Assembly: GCA_016716745.1 (NCBI GenBank)
Contig: JADJVD010000001.1
Location: 248,001-312,000, forward strand
From: Hyphomicrobiales bacterium
Lineage (GTDB): Bacteria; Pseudomonadota; Alphaproteobacteria; Rhizobiales; Beijerinckiaceae
Length of the DNA: 64,000 nucleotides
Direction of reading: 5' to 3'
The position numbers and the translations under genes were made by a program. The notes beneath the pieces are model-generated. The model searched no databases. It was not told the DNA's origin and saw only the letters and a list, made by a program, of their open reading frames with translations. Below are positions 46,294 through 54,990 of this stretch, piece by piece; the first letter of the stretch is position 1; each line of letters begins with the position of its first letter.

Positions 46294-47883
46294 TCACTTC
46301 ACGTCGACGCCGTTGAACTGATGCGAGCCGAACGGGCTCTGCTTGTAGCCCTCGACATTGGCGCGCATGGCCTCGTAGACGACGGAATGCGCGATCTTGA
46401 GATCGGGCGCTTCCTCGTTCTCGATGACCTGCATCTCCTCGTAGAGCTTGGCGCGAGCTTCCTGATTGGACAGGCCGCGCGCCTTGATCAGGCGCTCGTC
46501 ATAGTCCTTGTTGCACCACTTGGTAATGTTCTGCCCGCCCGCGCGCGCGCCGGAGCAGCCGCGCAGGAAGAAGAAGTTGTCCGGGTCGCCATTGTCGCCC
46601 GTCCAGCCGAGCTGGGCGGTCATGTGCTCGCCCTGCTGGGCGCGCTTGCGATACTCGCCCCACTCGTAGGTGACGAGCTTGGCGTTGACGCCGACCTTGG
46701 CGAGATCGGCCTGCATCATCTCGGCGATGCGCTTGGCGTTCGGGTTGTAGGGGCGCTGCACCGGCATGTACCAGAGGTCGATCTCCAGCGGCGTCTTCAC
46801 GCCGGCCTTCTCGAGCAGCTCCTTGGCCTTGGCCTGATCGAACGCGTAACCCTTCACCGCGGTGTTGTAGCTCCACAGCGTCGGCGGGATGAGGTTCACC
46901 GCCGCCTGACCTGCGCCGAGATAGACGTCGCGGATGATCGCCGCCTTGTCGATCGCCATGTTGAAGGCCTGACGGACCTCCTTCTTGTCAAAGGGCGGCT
47001 TCTGCACGTTGAAGGCCCAGTAGGCGATGTTGAGGCCTGGCTGGTTGATGACCTTCAGCGTCTGGTCCTTCTGCATCTCGGCCAGATCGGCCGGACGCGG
47101 CGCGATCATGAAGTGGCACTCGCCGGCCTTGAGCTTGGAGTAGCGCGCCGTCGGGTCGGGCGTGATCGCGTAGACGAGATCGTCGACCTTGGCCTTCTCG
47201 CCCCAGAAGTCGGGGTTGGCCTTGTAGCGGATCACCGCGTCCTTCTGGTAAGCGACGAAGGAGAACGGGCCGGTGCCGACCGGGACCTGATCGAACTGCT
47301 CGAGCTTGCCGGCCTTCTGCAGCTGCTCGGCGTATTCGGCCGAGGGAATGGACATGAAGTCCATCGCGAGGTTCGCGAGGATCGGCGCGTTCGGCTCGTT
47401 CAGCGTCATCTTGACGGTATAGTCGTCCATCTTCTCGATGGACTTGACGTTCTTCGGCATGTCCATGTCCGAATAGTAGTCGTACTTGCCGCCGGAAATC
47501 TTGTGGTAGGGGTGCTTGTCGTCGCCCTGGCGATTGAAGGCGAACAGCACGTCGTTGGCGTTGAAGTCGCGCGTCGGCTTGAAGCCGGGCACGGAATGGA
47601 ACTTCACGCCCTTGCGCAGCTTGAAGGTGAAGACCTTGCCGTCATCGGAGACCGTCCAGCTTTCGGCGAGCGCGGGCACGACCTTGGTCGAGCCGCGCTC
47701 GAACTCGGTGAGCTTGTTGAAGATCGGGCGCGCGGCGTCGAAGCTCGTGCCCGTGGTGTTCAGCGCCGGGGTGAAGTTCTCCGGCGAGCCTTCCGAGCAG
47801 TAGACGAGGGTCTTGGCCGAGAGCGCGGTCGCGCCCGTGAGCAGCGCGGCGAGGCTCATCCCCGCAAGAGCGAGCGATTTCAT
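46294..47883 (-). CDS. dppA: Peptide ABC transporter substrate-binding protein DppA-type
   Basis: 529 residues. Signal peptide (SLALAGMSLAALLTGATALS), then KTLVYCSEGSPENFTPALNT, the DppA-family opening, and further family motifs (VVPALAESWTVSDDGKVFTF, KLRKGVKFHS, MDFMSIPSAEYAEQLQKAGK, VPVGTGPFSFVAYQKD, NNINYLAFN-like LNIAYWAFNVQKPPFDKKEV). SBP_bac_5 family. Start ATG 47883 follows AGGGAGATGTC. It captures di- or oligopeptides (or related compounds) in the periplasm for the DppBCDF permease encoded downstream. Divergent from the CoA-transferase gene. Confidence 0.95.
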   Translation of the reverse strand: MKSLALAGMSLAALLTGATALSAKTLVYCSEGSPENFTPALNTTGTSFDAARPIFNKLTEFERGSTKVVPALAESWTVSDDGKVFTFKLRKGVKFHSVPGFKPTRDFNANDVLFAFNRQGDDKHPYHKISGGKYDYYSDMDMPKNVKSIEKMDDYTVKMTLNEPNAPILANLAMDFMSIPSAEYAEQLQKAGKLEQFDQVPVGTGPFSFVAYQKDAVIRYKANPDFWGEKAKVDDLVYAITPDPTARYSKLKAGECHFMIAPRPADLAEMQKDQTLKVINQPGLNIAYWAFNVQKPPFDKKEVRQAFNMAIDKAAIIRDVYLGAGQAAVNLIPPTLWSYNTAVKGYAFDQAKAKELLEKAGVKTPLEIDLWYMPVQRPYNPNAKRIAEMMQADLAKVGVNAKLVTYEWGEYRKRAQQGEHMTAQLGWTGDNGDPDNFFFLRGCSGARAGGQNITKWCNKDYDERLIKARGLSNQEARAKLYEEMQVIENEEAPDLKIAHSVVYEAMRANVEGYKQSPFGSHQFNGVDVK

Positions 47884-47998
47884 GACATCTCCCTGTTCCG
47901 GGTCGCGCGTTTGACGCCCGACCGCCTGACGCCGCGACCCGCCCGGAACCGTCGCCGGCCCGAGGGATCGCGCTGGCCGCATCGAATCCTCTTTTCGG

Positions 47999-48014
47999 TT
48001 CGCTTGCAAACGAA
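47999..48014. promoter_or_regulatory. Near-palindrome in the dppA/CoA-transferase divergent gap
   Basis: TTCGCTTGCAAACGAA: 14 of 16 positions are symmetric, in the 262-base gap between the divergent dppA and CoA-transferase genes, 116 bases from dppA and 132 from the forward gene. Size and symmetry fit a LacI- or GntR-type operator. The regulator is unknown. Confidence 0.4.
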
Positions 48015-48145
48015 ATTGCCGCGAGCCCCGGTCCTTCCCAGCGGCTGGTGAACGGCTGGCCGGATCGCGCGCAGCGGCTATGATCGCCGCCGACGTTCGC
48101 GCCTCCTGCCGGCGGCGGCGAACGAGGCATCCAAACGAGGCGTCC

Positions 48146-50125
48146 ATGGGTCACCCCGCCCTTCCCTATCTGCGCTCCTCCGAAAAGGGAAAGGTCGTCT
48201 CGGCCGCCGAGGCGGTGCGCCTCGTGCGCGACGGCGACACGGTGGCGACCGGCGGATTCGTCGGCATCGGCTTCGCCGAGGAGATCGCCGTCGCGCTGGA
48301 GGAGCGCTTCCTGAGCGAGGAGGGAAAACCGCGCAATCTCACCCTCGTCTATGCGGCCGGCCAGGGCGACGGCAAGGAGAAGGGGCTGAACCATCTCGGC
48401 CATCCCGGCCTCGTCAAGCGCGTGATCGGCGGCCACTGGGGCCTCGCGCCGAAATTGCAGACGCTCGCCATCGGCAATCTGATCGAGGCCTACAATCTGC
48501 CGCAGGGGGTGATCACGCATCTGTTCCGCGACATCGCGGCGCGCCGGCCCTGCCACATCACGCGCATCGGCAAAGGCACCTTCGTCGATCCGGCCAATGG
48601 CGGCGGCAAACTGAACGCGAGGACGACGGAGGATCTGGTCGAGCCGATCACGATCGCCGGCGAGGAGTATCTGCTCTACAAGACCTTCCCCATCCATGTC
48701 GGGATCATCCGCGCCACCACCGGCGACCCGGACGGCAACCTGACGATGGAGAAGGAGGCGCTGACGCTGGAGGCGCTCGCCATCGCCATGGCGGCGCGCA
48801 ATTCCGGCGGCGTCGTCATCGCGCAGGTCGAGCGCGTCGCCGAATCCGGCAGCCTCAACCCGCGGCAGGTGAAGATTCCGGGCGTTCTCGTCGACTGCGT
48901 GGTCGTGGCGAAGCCCGAAAACCACTGGCAGACCTTCGGCACGCCCTACAACCCCGCCTACAGCGCCGAGATCCGCGTGCGCGCCGGCTCGCTGCCCCCG
49001 ATGCCGATGAGCGAGCGCAAGATCATCGCGCGGCGCGCCGCCTTCGAGCTGAAGCCGAACTCGGTCGTCAATCTCGGCATCGGCATGCCGGAGGGCGTTG
49101 CGGGCGTCGCCAACGAGGAGAAGATCATCGACCTGATCACGCTCACCGCCGAGCCCGGCGTGATCGGCGGCATTCCGGCGAGCGGCATCGATTTCGGCGC
49201 GGCGGTGAACACGCAGGCGGTGATCGACCAGCCCTACCAGTTCGATTTCTACGACGGCGGCGGGCTCGACGCGGCTTTCCTCGGCCTTGCGCAGGTGGAC
49301 CGCGTCGGCAACCTCAACGTCTCCAAGTTCGGGCCGAAACTCGCCGGCGCGGGCGGCTTCATCAACATCTCGCAGACGGCGCAGAAGGTCGTCTTCGTCG
49401 GCACCTTCACCGCCGGCGGACTCGAGATTGCGGTCGGCGACGGGCGGCTCGACATCGTCGCCGAGGGGCGCGAGCGCAAATTCGTCGAGGCGGTCGAGCA
49501 CGTCACCTTCTCGGGGCCGGTGGCGGCCAGAAGCGGACGGCCGATCCTCTACGTCACCGAGCGCTGCGTCTTTGCGTTGCGGCCGGACGGACTGGAACTG
49601 ACGGAAGTCGCGCCGGGGATCGACATCGAGCGCGACATCCTGGCGAAGATGGCGTTCAAGCCGCTGATCCCGCGCGATCCGGCGGTGATGGACGCGCGCA
49701 TCTTCCGGCCCGAGCCGATGGACCTGCGGGCCGCGCTGCTGGCGATCCCGCTCGACCAGCGCTTCGTCTACGACGAGAAGCAGAACCTGTTCTTCGTCAA
49801 CCTCGAGCGTTACGCGCTGCGCGCCAAAGGCGACATCGAGGCGATCCGCAAGGCGGCCGAGGCCAAGCTCGCGCCACTGCATCACAAGGTGCACGCGGTG
49901 GTCAACTACGACAACTTCTCGATCGTGCCGGAGCTTCTCGACGACTACGCGGCGATGGTGCGCGGCCTTTACGAACGCTACTACTCTGGCGCCTCGCGCT
50001 ACACGACCAGCGGTTTCCTGCGCATGAAGCTCGGCGAATCGCTGGAGAAGCGCGGCGTCTCCCCGCACATCTTCGAGAGCGCCGAGGAAGCGCGCAGCGA
50101 CGCGCGCGAGACGCGCGAGGGTTAG
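48146..50125 (+). CDS. Fused acyl-CoA:acetate/3-ketoacid CoA-transferase
   Basis: 659 residues; both CoA-transferase halves (alpha then beta) in one chain, like YdiF-type enzymes. Alpha part: GGFVGIGFAEEIAVALEERF, VYAAGQGDGKEKGLNHLGHP; beta part: VNLGIGMPEGVAGVANEE with the catalytic Glu316 that forms the enzyme-CoA thioester, and FTAGGLEIAVGDGRLDIVAE. It moves CoA between an acyl-CoA and a free acid such as acetate. A C-terminal ~90-residue extension (FVYDEKQNLFFVNLERYALR, GLYERYYSGASRYTTSGFLR) is present. ATG at 48146 chosen by family length. Converges with btuD, overlapping by 4 bases. Confidence 0.92.
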   Translation: MGHPALPYLRSSEKGKVVSAAEAVRLVRDGDTVATGGFVGIGFAEEIAVALEERFLSEEGKPRNLTLVYAAGQGDGKEKGLNHLGHPGLVKRVIGGHWGLAPKLQTLAIGNLIEAYNLPQGVITHLFRDIAARRPCHITRIGKGTFVDPANGGGKLNARTTEDLVEPITIAGEEYLLYKTFPIHVGIIRATTGDPDGNLTMEKEALTLEALAIAMAARNSGGVVIAQVERVAESGSLNPRQVKIPGVLVDCVVVAKPENHWQTFGTPYNPAYSAEIRVRAGSLPPMPMSERKIIARRAAFELKPNSVVNLGIGMPEGVAGVANEEKIIDLITLTAEPGVIGGIPASGIDFGAAVNTQAVIDQPYQFDFYDGGGLDAAFLGLAQVDRVGNLNVSKFGPKLAGAGGFINISQTAQKVVFVGTFTAGGLEIAVGDGRLDIVAEGRERKFVEAVEHVTFSGPVAARSGRPILYVTERCVFALRPDGLELTEVAPGIDIERDILAKMAFKPLIPRDPAVMDARIFRPEPMDLRAALLAIPLDQRFVYDEKQNLFFVNLERYALRAKGDIEAIRKAAEAKLAPLHHKVHAVVNYDNFSIVPELLDDYAAMVRGLYERYYSGASRYTTSGFLRMKLGESLEKRGVSPHIFESAEEARSDARETREG

Positions 50126-50904
50126 TCGGCCGGCTCGGCCGCGACGAAGGCCCGCCCACCGAGCCGCACATGCGCAAAGCGCACGCCGAAGACGCGGTCG
50201 AACGTATCGTCGGCGAAGGCGTCGGCGCTCTTGCGGTCGGCGACGAGACGGCCGCCGTCCAGCAGAAGCACGCGATGGGCGTGGCGCAGCGCCAGCGCCA
50301 CATCGTGCAGCACGGCGACGACGAGGCGGCCCTGCGCCGCCTGTTCGGCGAAGAGGCGCATCACCAACAGTTGATGCGCCGGATCGGCGGCGGCGACCGG
50401 CTCGTCGACCAGCAGCAGCGGCGCCTCGACCGCGAGCGCGCGGGCGAGCAGCACGCGGGCGCGCTCGCCGCCCGACAGTTCCGTGATCGGCCGGTCGGCG
50501 AATTGCGCCGCGTCGCAGGCCGCCATCGCACGCGCCACGATCGCCTCGTCCCCGGCCGACAAGCGCCCGCCCGGCGCGCCGAACGGGATGCGCCCGAGCG
50601 CGACGATCTCGCGCGCCGGCAAGGGCCAGTGCGCCTCGCCCGATTGCGGCAGGTAGGCGAGACGGCGCGCCCGCTCGCGCGCGCGCATCGCCAGCAGATC
50701 GTCGCCGCCGAAGCGCGCCGTTCCGCGCGCCGGCGCGAGGCCCGCGAGCGCGCGCAGCAGCGTCGTCTTGCCGGCGCCGTTCGGCCCGAGCACGACGACG
50801 AACTCGCCCGGCGCGACGCGGAAGGACGCATCGCGCAGCGCGGCGCGGCCATGCGCCAGATCGACCGACAGGCCGGCGACGTCGAGCGGGGCGGGCGCGA
50901 TCAC
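50122..50904 (-). CDS. btuD: Vitamin B12 ABC transporter ATP-binding protein
   Basis: 260 residues. Walker A VVLGPNGAGKTTLLRALAGL, signature ELSGGERARVLLARALA, Walker B PLLLVDEPVAAADPAHQLLV and LVVAVLHDVALALRHAHRVL: FecE/BtuD-type. The GTG start at 50904 overlaps the btuC stop (GTGA). Assignment to B12 comes from the cobalamin riboswitch upstream of this operon. Confidence 0.9.
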   Translation of the reverse strand: MIAPAPLDVAGLSVDLAHGRAALRDASFRVAPGEFVVVLGPNGAGKTTLLRALAGLAPARGTARFGGDDLLAMRARERARRLAYLPQSGEAHWPLPAREIVALGRIPFGAPGGRLSAGDEAIVARAMAACDAAQFADRPITELSGGERARVLLARALAVEAPLLLVDEPVAAADPAHQLLVMRLFAEQAAQGRLVVAVLHDVALALRHAHRVLLLDGGRLVADRKSADAFADDTFDRVFGVRFAHVRLGGRAFVAAEPAD

Positions 50905-51935
50905 GCCAACGCCTCCGCGCCGCGCGCGCGCCGCCCGAGAATGAGCCACAGGAACAGCGGCACGCCGATCAGCGCGGTGAGCACGCCGACCTTGATCTCG
51001 CTCGTCGCCGGGATGAGCCGCACCGCGACGTCCGCCGCCGTCAGCAGCATCGCGCCGATGAAGGCGGAAGGCGCGAGGGCGCGGCCCGGATCGCCGCCGA
51101 CCAGCGCACGGGCGAGATAGGGCGCGACGAGGCCGACGAAGCCGATGGCGCCCGACACGGCGACGCCGGCGCCGACACCGATGGCGACGCCGGCGACCGT
51201 GAGAACCCGCAACCGCGCCAGATCAACGCCGAGGCTGGCGGCCGCCTCCTCGCCCAGCGTCAGCGCGCGATAGTCGCGCGCGCGCGTCAGCAGCAGCGCG
51301 CAGGCGAGCGCGAGGAAGGGCGCGGCCATGACGACATGACGCAGCGAGCGATCCTCGAACGAACCCATCAGCCAGAACACGATCTCGGTGACGGCGAAGG
51401 GATTGGGCGACAGGTTGATGACGAGCGAGGTCGCGGCGCCCGCAAGGCTCGACAGAGCGAGGCCCGCAAGGATGAGCGTGACGAGCCCGGCGCGGCGGCC
51501 GGCGATCAGCAGCAGCGCGGCGACCGAGAGGCCCGCCCCGGCGATGGCGGCGACGGGCAGCGCCAGCGACGTCGCCTCCGCAAGGCCGAGATAGAGGACG
51601 ATCACCGCGCCGAGCGCGGCCGCCTGCGGCGCGCCGAAGATGGCGGGCTCGGCGAGCGGATTGCGCAACAGGCCCTGCATCGCCGCCCCGCAAAGGCCGA
51701 GCGTCGCCCCGACCGACAGCGACAGCAGCAGACGCGGCAGGCGGATGTCGCGCACGATGAGGCCGGCCGCCCCCTCGCCGGAGACGAGGCCGGCCCAGGT
51801 CTCGGCCGGCGCGAGCCGCGCCGCGCCGACGGCGAGCGAGGCCGCCGCCAGCGCGAGCAGGCCGAGAACCGCGAGCGCCGCGACGGCGAGCCGGCCGAAG
51901 CCCTTGCCGGCCGCCACGGCGCGCGCGCTCACCAT
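50901..51935 (-). CDS. btuC: Vitamin B12 ABC transporter permease (FecCD family)
   Basis: 344 residues with about ten TM helices. FecCD motifs: RDIRLPRLLLSLSVGATLGL, AAMQGLLRNPLAEPAIFG, ILAGLALSSLAGAATSLVIN, FWLMGSFEDRSLRHV and GFVGLVAPYLARALVGGDPG. The ATG at 51935 overlaps the end of btuB by 7 bases. It lies in the riboswitch-controlled btuB-btuC-btuD operon. Confidence 0.92.
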   Translation of the reverse strand: MVSARAVAAGKGFGRLAVAALAVLGLLALAAASLAVGAARLAPAETWAGLVSGEGAAGLIVRDIRLPRLLLSLSVGATLGLCGAAMQGLLRNPLAEPAIFGAPQAAALGAVIVLYLGLAEATSLALPVAAIAGAGLSVAALLLIAGRRAGLVTLILAGLALSSLAGAATSLVINLSPNPFAVTEIVFWLMGSFEDRSLRHVVMAAPFLALACALLLTRARDYRALTLGEEAAASLGVDLARLRVLTVAGVAIGVGAGVAVSGAIGFVGLVAPYLARALVGGDPGRALAPSAFIGAMLLTAADVAVRLIPATSEIKVGVLTALIGVPLFLWLILGRRARGAEALA

Positions 51936-53857
51936 GTCGTCTTCAAGCCGGCGTAGAAGGAGCGGCCGGCCGTGCCGTAGTCGCGGATCTCCTCGTAGCG
52001 CTTGTCGAGCGCGTTCTCGATGCGGCCGAAGACGGAGAGATGGTCGTTGACCGCGTAGTCGGCGCGCAGATCGAGCCGGCCCCAACCCGGCATGACCGAG
52101 CGGCCGAAGGTCTGGTTGTTGAAGTCGTAGCGCGCGCCGATCATCACGAGGCGCGCCTCGAGTTCGAGCTTCGGCAGGCCGGTATAGACGAGCGAGAGCG
52201 AGCCCTTGTTGAAGGGCCGGCGCAGGAGCGCGGCCTTCGTCTGCAGATTCTCGGCGTGCTGATAGGTGTAGCTCGCCCGCACGCGCCAGGCGTCGGGAAC
52301 CAGCGTCGCCTCGCCCGACAGCTCGACGCCCTGTATCAGCGCGCGCGACACGTTGAAATAGCGCAGCGTCGCGGAGTTGAAGTCGATCAGCTCGCGATAG
52401 CGGGCGCGGAACACGGTGGCCGAGAGCTTGGCGCGACCGTCGAACAGCGTCTGGTCGACGCCGGCGTCGACGCCGACATTCTTCTCGGCGCGCAACGTCG
52501 GGTCGCCATAGACCGAGAAGCGCTGATACAGCGTCGGCGCTTTCGCTCCCGTGCCGATGCTGGCGCGCAGCTTCGTGCCTGTTTCGAGAATGCGGTAGGC
52601 GACCGTCGCGCGCCCGGTGGCGAAGACGTCGCCGCCCGACACCTTGTCGAGGCGGCCGCCGAGCGAGACGTCGAGCCGCTCGCCGAGCGCGATCTGGTGC
52701 TGCAGGAAGGCGGAGTTCGTCGTCTGGCCAACGTCGATCCCGCGAATGCGCGGGTTCGGCAGAGGGTAGTATTGCTCGGCGGTCTTCGCCGTCTCGCGCG
52801 CTGCGCAGGCCGAAGATCGTCGTCCCCACGCGCCGAGCGACAGTTCGCCCTAGAAGGTGTTGCAGTCGTAGCTGGCGAAGGAGGCGTCGAAGCAGGCCTG
52901 CGTCAGCCGGTTCTCGTGATGGGCGCGATGGGCGAACAGCGTGAGCGTGTTGCGCAGGCGCCCGTCGAGCGCGTCGAAGCGCGTCTTCGCGTAGAGATTG
53001 CCGACGACGTTGCGGCCGCGGTTGAAGCGGTCGTCCGGGTCCGTGCCCCACGCGCCGGGATTGTCGAAGTTCACGCGCGACGCGTAGACGGCGCCGCCGA
53101 GCTCCACCTCGATCCCCGGCGCGGGGCGCCACGTCACGCGGCCCGTGGCGGCGAGCTTGCGCGCCGGATCGTCCTCGAGCGGGGTCGCGCGGCCCGCCAG
53201 AATGCGCGGAATGCGATAGCCGTAGCGCGAGAAGCCGCGCGTGGAGAAACCGTCGACCGAGAAGGCCCAGGTCACCTCGTCGTTCGAGCCCGAGGTCGTC
53301 GCCCGCGTGTGCAGCGCGCCGTAACTGCCCGCCTCGATCAGCAGGCTGGTCTTCGGCCGGCCGGTTCCCTTTCTGGTGACGATGTTGACGACGCCGCCCA
53401 TCGCGTCCGACCCGTAGAGCGCCGATTGCGGCCCGCGCAGGATCTCGATGCGCTCGATGTCGGTGACCGAGAAGGCGCCGAAATCGAACTCGCCGGTCGC
53501 CGAGGTCGGATCGCCGACCTTCACGCCGTCGATCAGCACCAGCGCCTGCCCCGGCTGCGCCCCGCGCAGCGACAGGGTGGACAGGCCGCCCGGCCCGCCC
53601 GACTCGTAGATGTCGAGCCCCGGCGCGCCGCGCAGCACGTCGGCGACGCTCTTGGAGCCGGCCGCCGCGATGTCCTCGGCGCGGATGACGGTGATCGCCG
53701 AGCCGGCGCGGGCGACGGGCTGCTCCGTGCGCGTCGCCGTGACGACGAGTTCGGGCAGCTCGTCCGTCGCCTGCGCGAGAACGGGGGCGGAGAAGGTCGA
53801 AAGGATGAGGGAAGTCGCGCCGGCCTGAACGGCCCGGCGCAGGAGAGTCTTTGTCAT
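51929..53857 (-). CDS. btuB: TonB-dependent vitamin B12 receptor BtuB (interrupted as sequenced)
   Basis: About 640 residues when joined. Signal peptide and TonB box region (LPELVVTATRTEQPVARAGS), plug domain (VADVLRGAPGLDIYESGGPG, LSLRGAQPGQALVLIDGVKV, QSALYGSDAMGGVVNIVTRK), then barrel strands ending FGRIENALDKRYEEIRDYGT and GRSFYAGLKTTW, with a terminal Trp. As sequenced it has a TAG at 52850-52852 and frame changes near 52824-52827 (TGGGG run) and 52796-52802; reading on gives a normal barrel in the other frames. It could be a real decayed copy, but the context of similar errors elsewhere suggests sequence error. GGAGGC precedes the ATG. Confidence 0.85.
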
Positions 53858-53867
53858 GTCGCCTCCA

Positions 53868-53884
53868 GCCGTCCCACCGACGGC
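53868..53884 (-). promoter_or_regulatory. btuB: Hairpin just before the btuB ribosome-binding site
   Basis: GCCGTC-GGTGG-GACGGC: perfect 6-base stem with 5-base loop, ending 2 bases before the GGAGGC ribosome site. It fits the expression platform of the upstream cobalamin riboswitch, controlling access to the btuB start. Confidence 0.6.
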
Positions 53885-53899
53885 CTCGAGAGTTGCACC

Positions 53900-54055
53900 A
53901 TGACGAGGGCCGGTCTCCTGGCTCGCGGGTCGTCGCCTCATTCCGCCTTCCCGCCGTTGCCGGCAGTGGCGTATCGGAATGAGGCTCGCCGCTCACAGTT
54001 GCGGGGGCAGCCGCGGTATTGGAGCGAAACGCTCCGCACCGCATTCCCATGCGCC
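53900..54055 (-). promoter_or_regulatory. Cobalamin (AdoCbl) riboswitch
   Basis: On the reverse strand the sequence contains the conserved set in order: AATACCGCGGCTGCC, GCCCCCGCAACTGTGAGCGG, GCCACTGCCGGCAACGGCGG followed by GAAGGC, and the B12 box AGCCAGGAGACCGGCC (53908-53923). A small GGAGCG/CGCTCC helix occupies 54021-54035. Spacing and motifs match the AdoCbl riboswitch class. It controls the btuB-btuC-btuD operon, repressing it when B12 is plentiful. Confidence 0.96.
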
Positions 54056-54132
54056 GCCTTGCGGGCGGCGCGCCGTCGTCGCCTCGACTCGTAGGGGGTG
54101 GCGCGCCGCCGCGCAACAGGATAGTTCGGCGC

Positions 54133-54981
54133 ATGCGCTGCGCCGTTCTGACGCCGATGCTGACCTTCGCCCTTGCGTTCTCGGCCGCGCTCGCCCCGGC
54201 GCGCGGCGAGGACGCCGCGCCGCGCCGGGTCGTCTCGGCCAATCTGTGCGCTGACCAGCTTCTGCTGACGCTGGCGGACCGCGATCAGATCGCCTCGCTG
54301 TCATACCTCGCCGCGGACGAGACGCTCTCGCCCGTGGCGCGCGACGCGAAGGCGTTCGCGCTCAATCGCGGCACAGGCGAGGACATTGCGCGGCTCGACG
54401 CCGATCTCGTGCTGATCGGCGCCTACGACACGCCCTTCACCCGCGCGCTGCTGAAGGAGCGCGGCCTGCCGACCTACGCGCTGGCGCCATGGCGCAGTCT
54501 CGCGGAGGGGCGCGCGCAGATCGCCGCGCTCGCCGCGCGGCTCGGGCATCCCGAGCGCGGCGCGGCGCTGATCGCGCGCATCGACGCCGCGCTGGCCGAG
54601 GCGCGCGGCGCGGCCGCGCGGCCGGCGACCTTCCTGACGCTGCACCGGCGCGCCTATGCGCCGGGCGGGCGCACCGTCGTCGCCGAAATCGCGACCGCGG
54701 CGGGGCTGCGCGACCTGTCGCGCGAGATGGGCGTCGAGACCGGCGGTTTCGTGCCTATCGAGAAGGTGATCGCGGCGCGGCCCGACTATCTCATCGTCTC
54801 GGACGTCGACGCGCGCGCCATCGACAACGGCACGGCGCTGATGTGGCATCCCGCGCTCGCCGCGCTCTATCCGCCGGACAAGCGCCTCGTCTCGCCCGAT
54901 CCGCTGACGCTGTGCGCGGGGCCGGCGACGCCCGCCGCCATCGACGGGCTGGCGGCGGAGATTCGCGGCAAGGTCAGATAG
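54133..54981 (+). CDS. btuF: Periplasmic B12-binding protein BtuF-type
   Basis: 282 residues. Signal peptide (AVLTPMLTFALAFSAALAPA), then the type III periplasmic-binding fold (RVVSANLCADQLLLTLADRD, LDADLVLIGAYDTPFTRALL, GLPTYALAPWRSLAEGRAQI, VIAARPDYLIVSDVDARAID). It is divergent from the btuBCD operon and its riboswitch, so it probably delivers B12 to BtuCD. It has no riboswitch of its own, and could alternatively be a related metal-complex binder. ATG 54133 chosen for the signal peptide. Confidence 0.82.
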   Translation: MRCAVLTPMLTFALAFSAALAPARGEDAAPRRVVSANLCADQLLLTLADRDQIASLSYLAADETLSPVARDAKAFALNRGTGEDIARLDADLVLIGAYDTPFTRALLKERGLPTYALAPWRSLAEGRAQIAALAARLGHPERGAALIARIDAALAEARGAAARPATFLTLHRRAYAPGGRTVVAEIATAAGLRDLSREMGVETGGFVPIEKVIAARPDYLIVSDVDARAIDNGTALMWHPALAALYPPDKRLVSPDPLTLCAGPATPAAIDGLAAEIRGKVR

Positions 54982-54990
54982 CGCGGCGCC

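Noticed and set aside
50901..54242. Long reverse frame spanning btuC and btuB as one fusion protein
   Set aside because: Only the btuC part has normal sequence; the remainder is an Arg-rich out-of-frame reading of btuB and the riboswitch.
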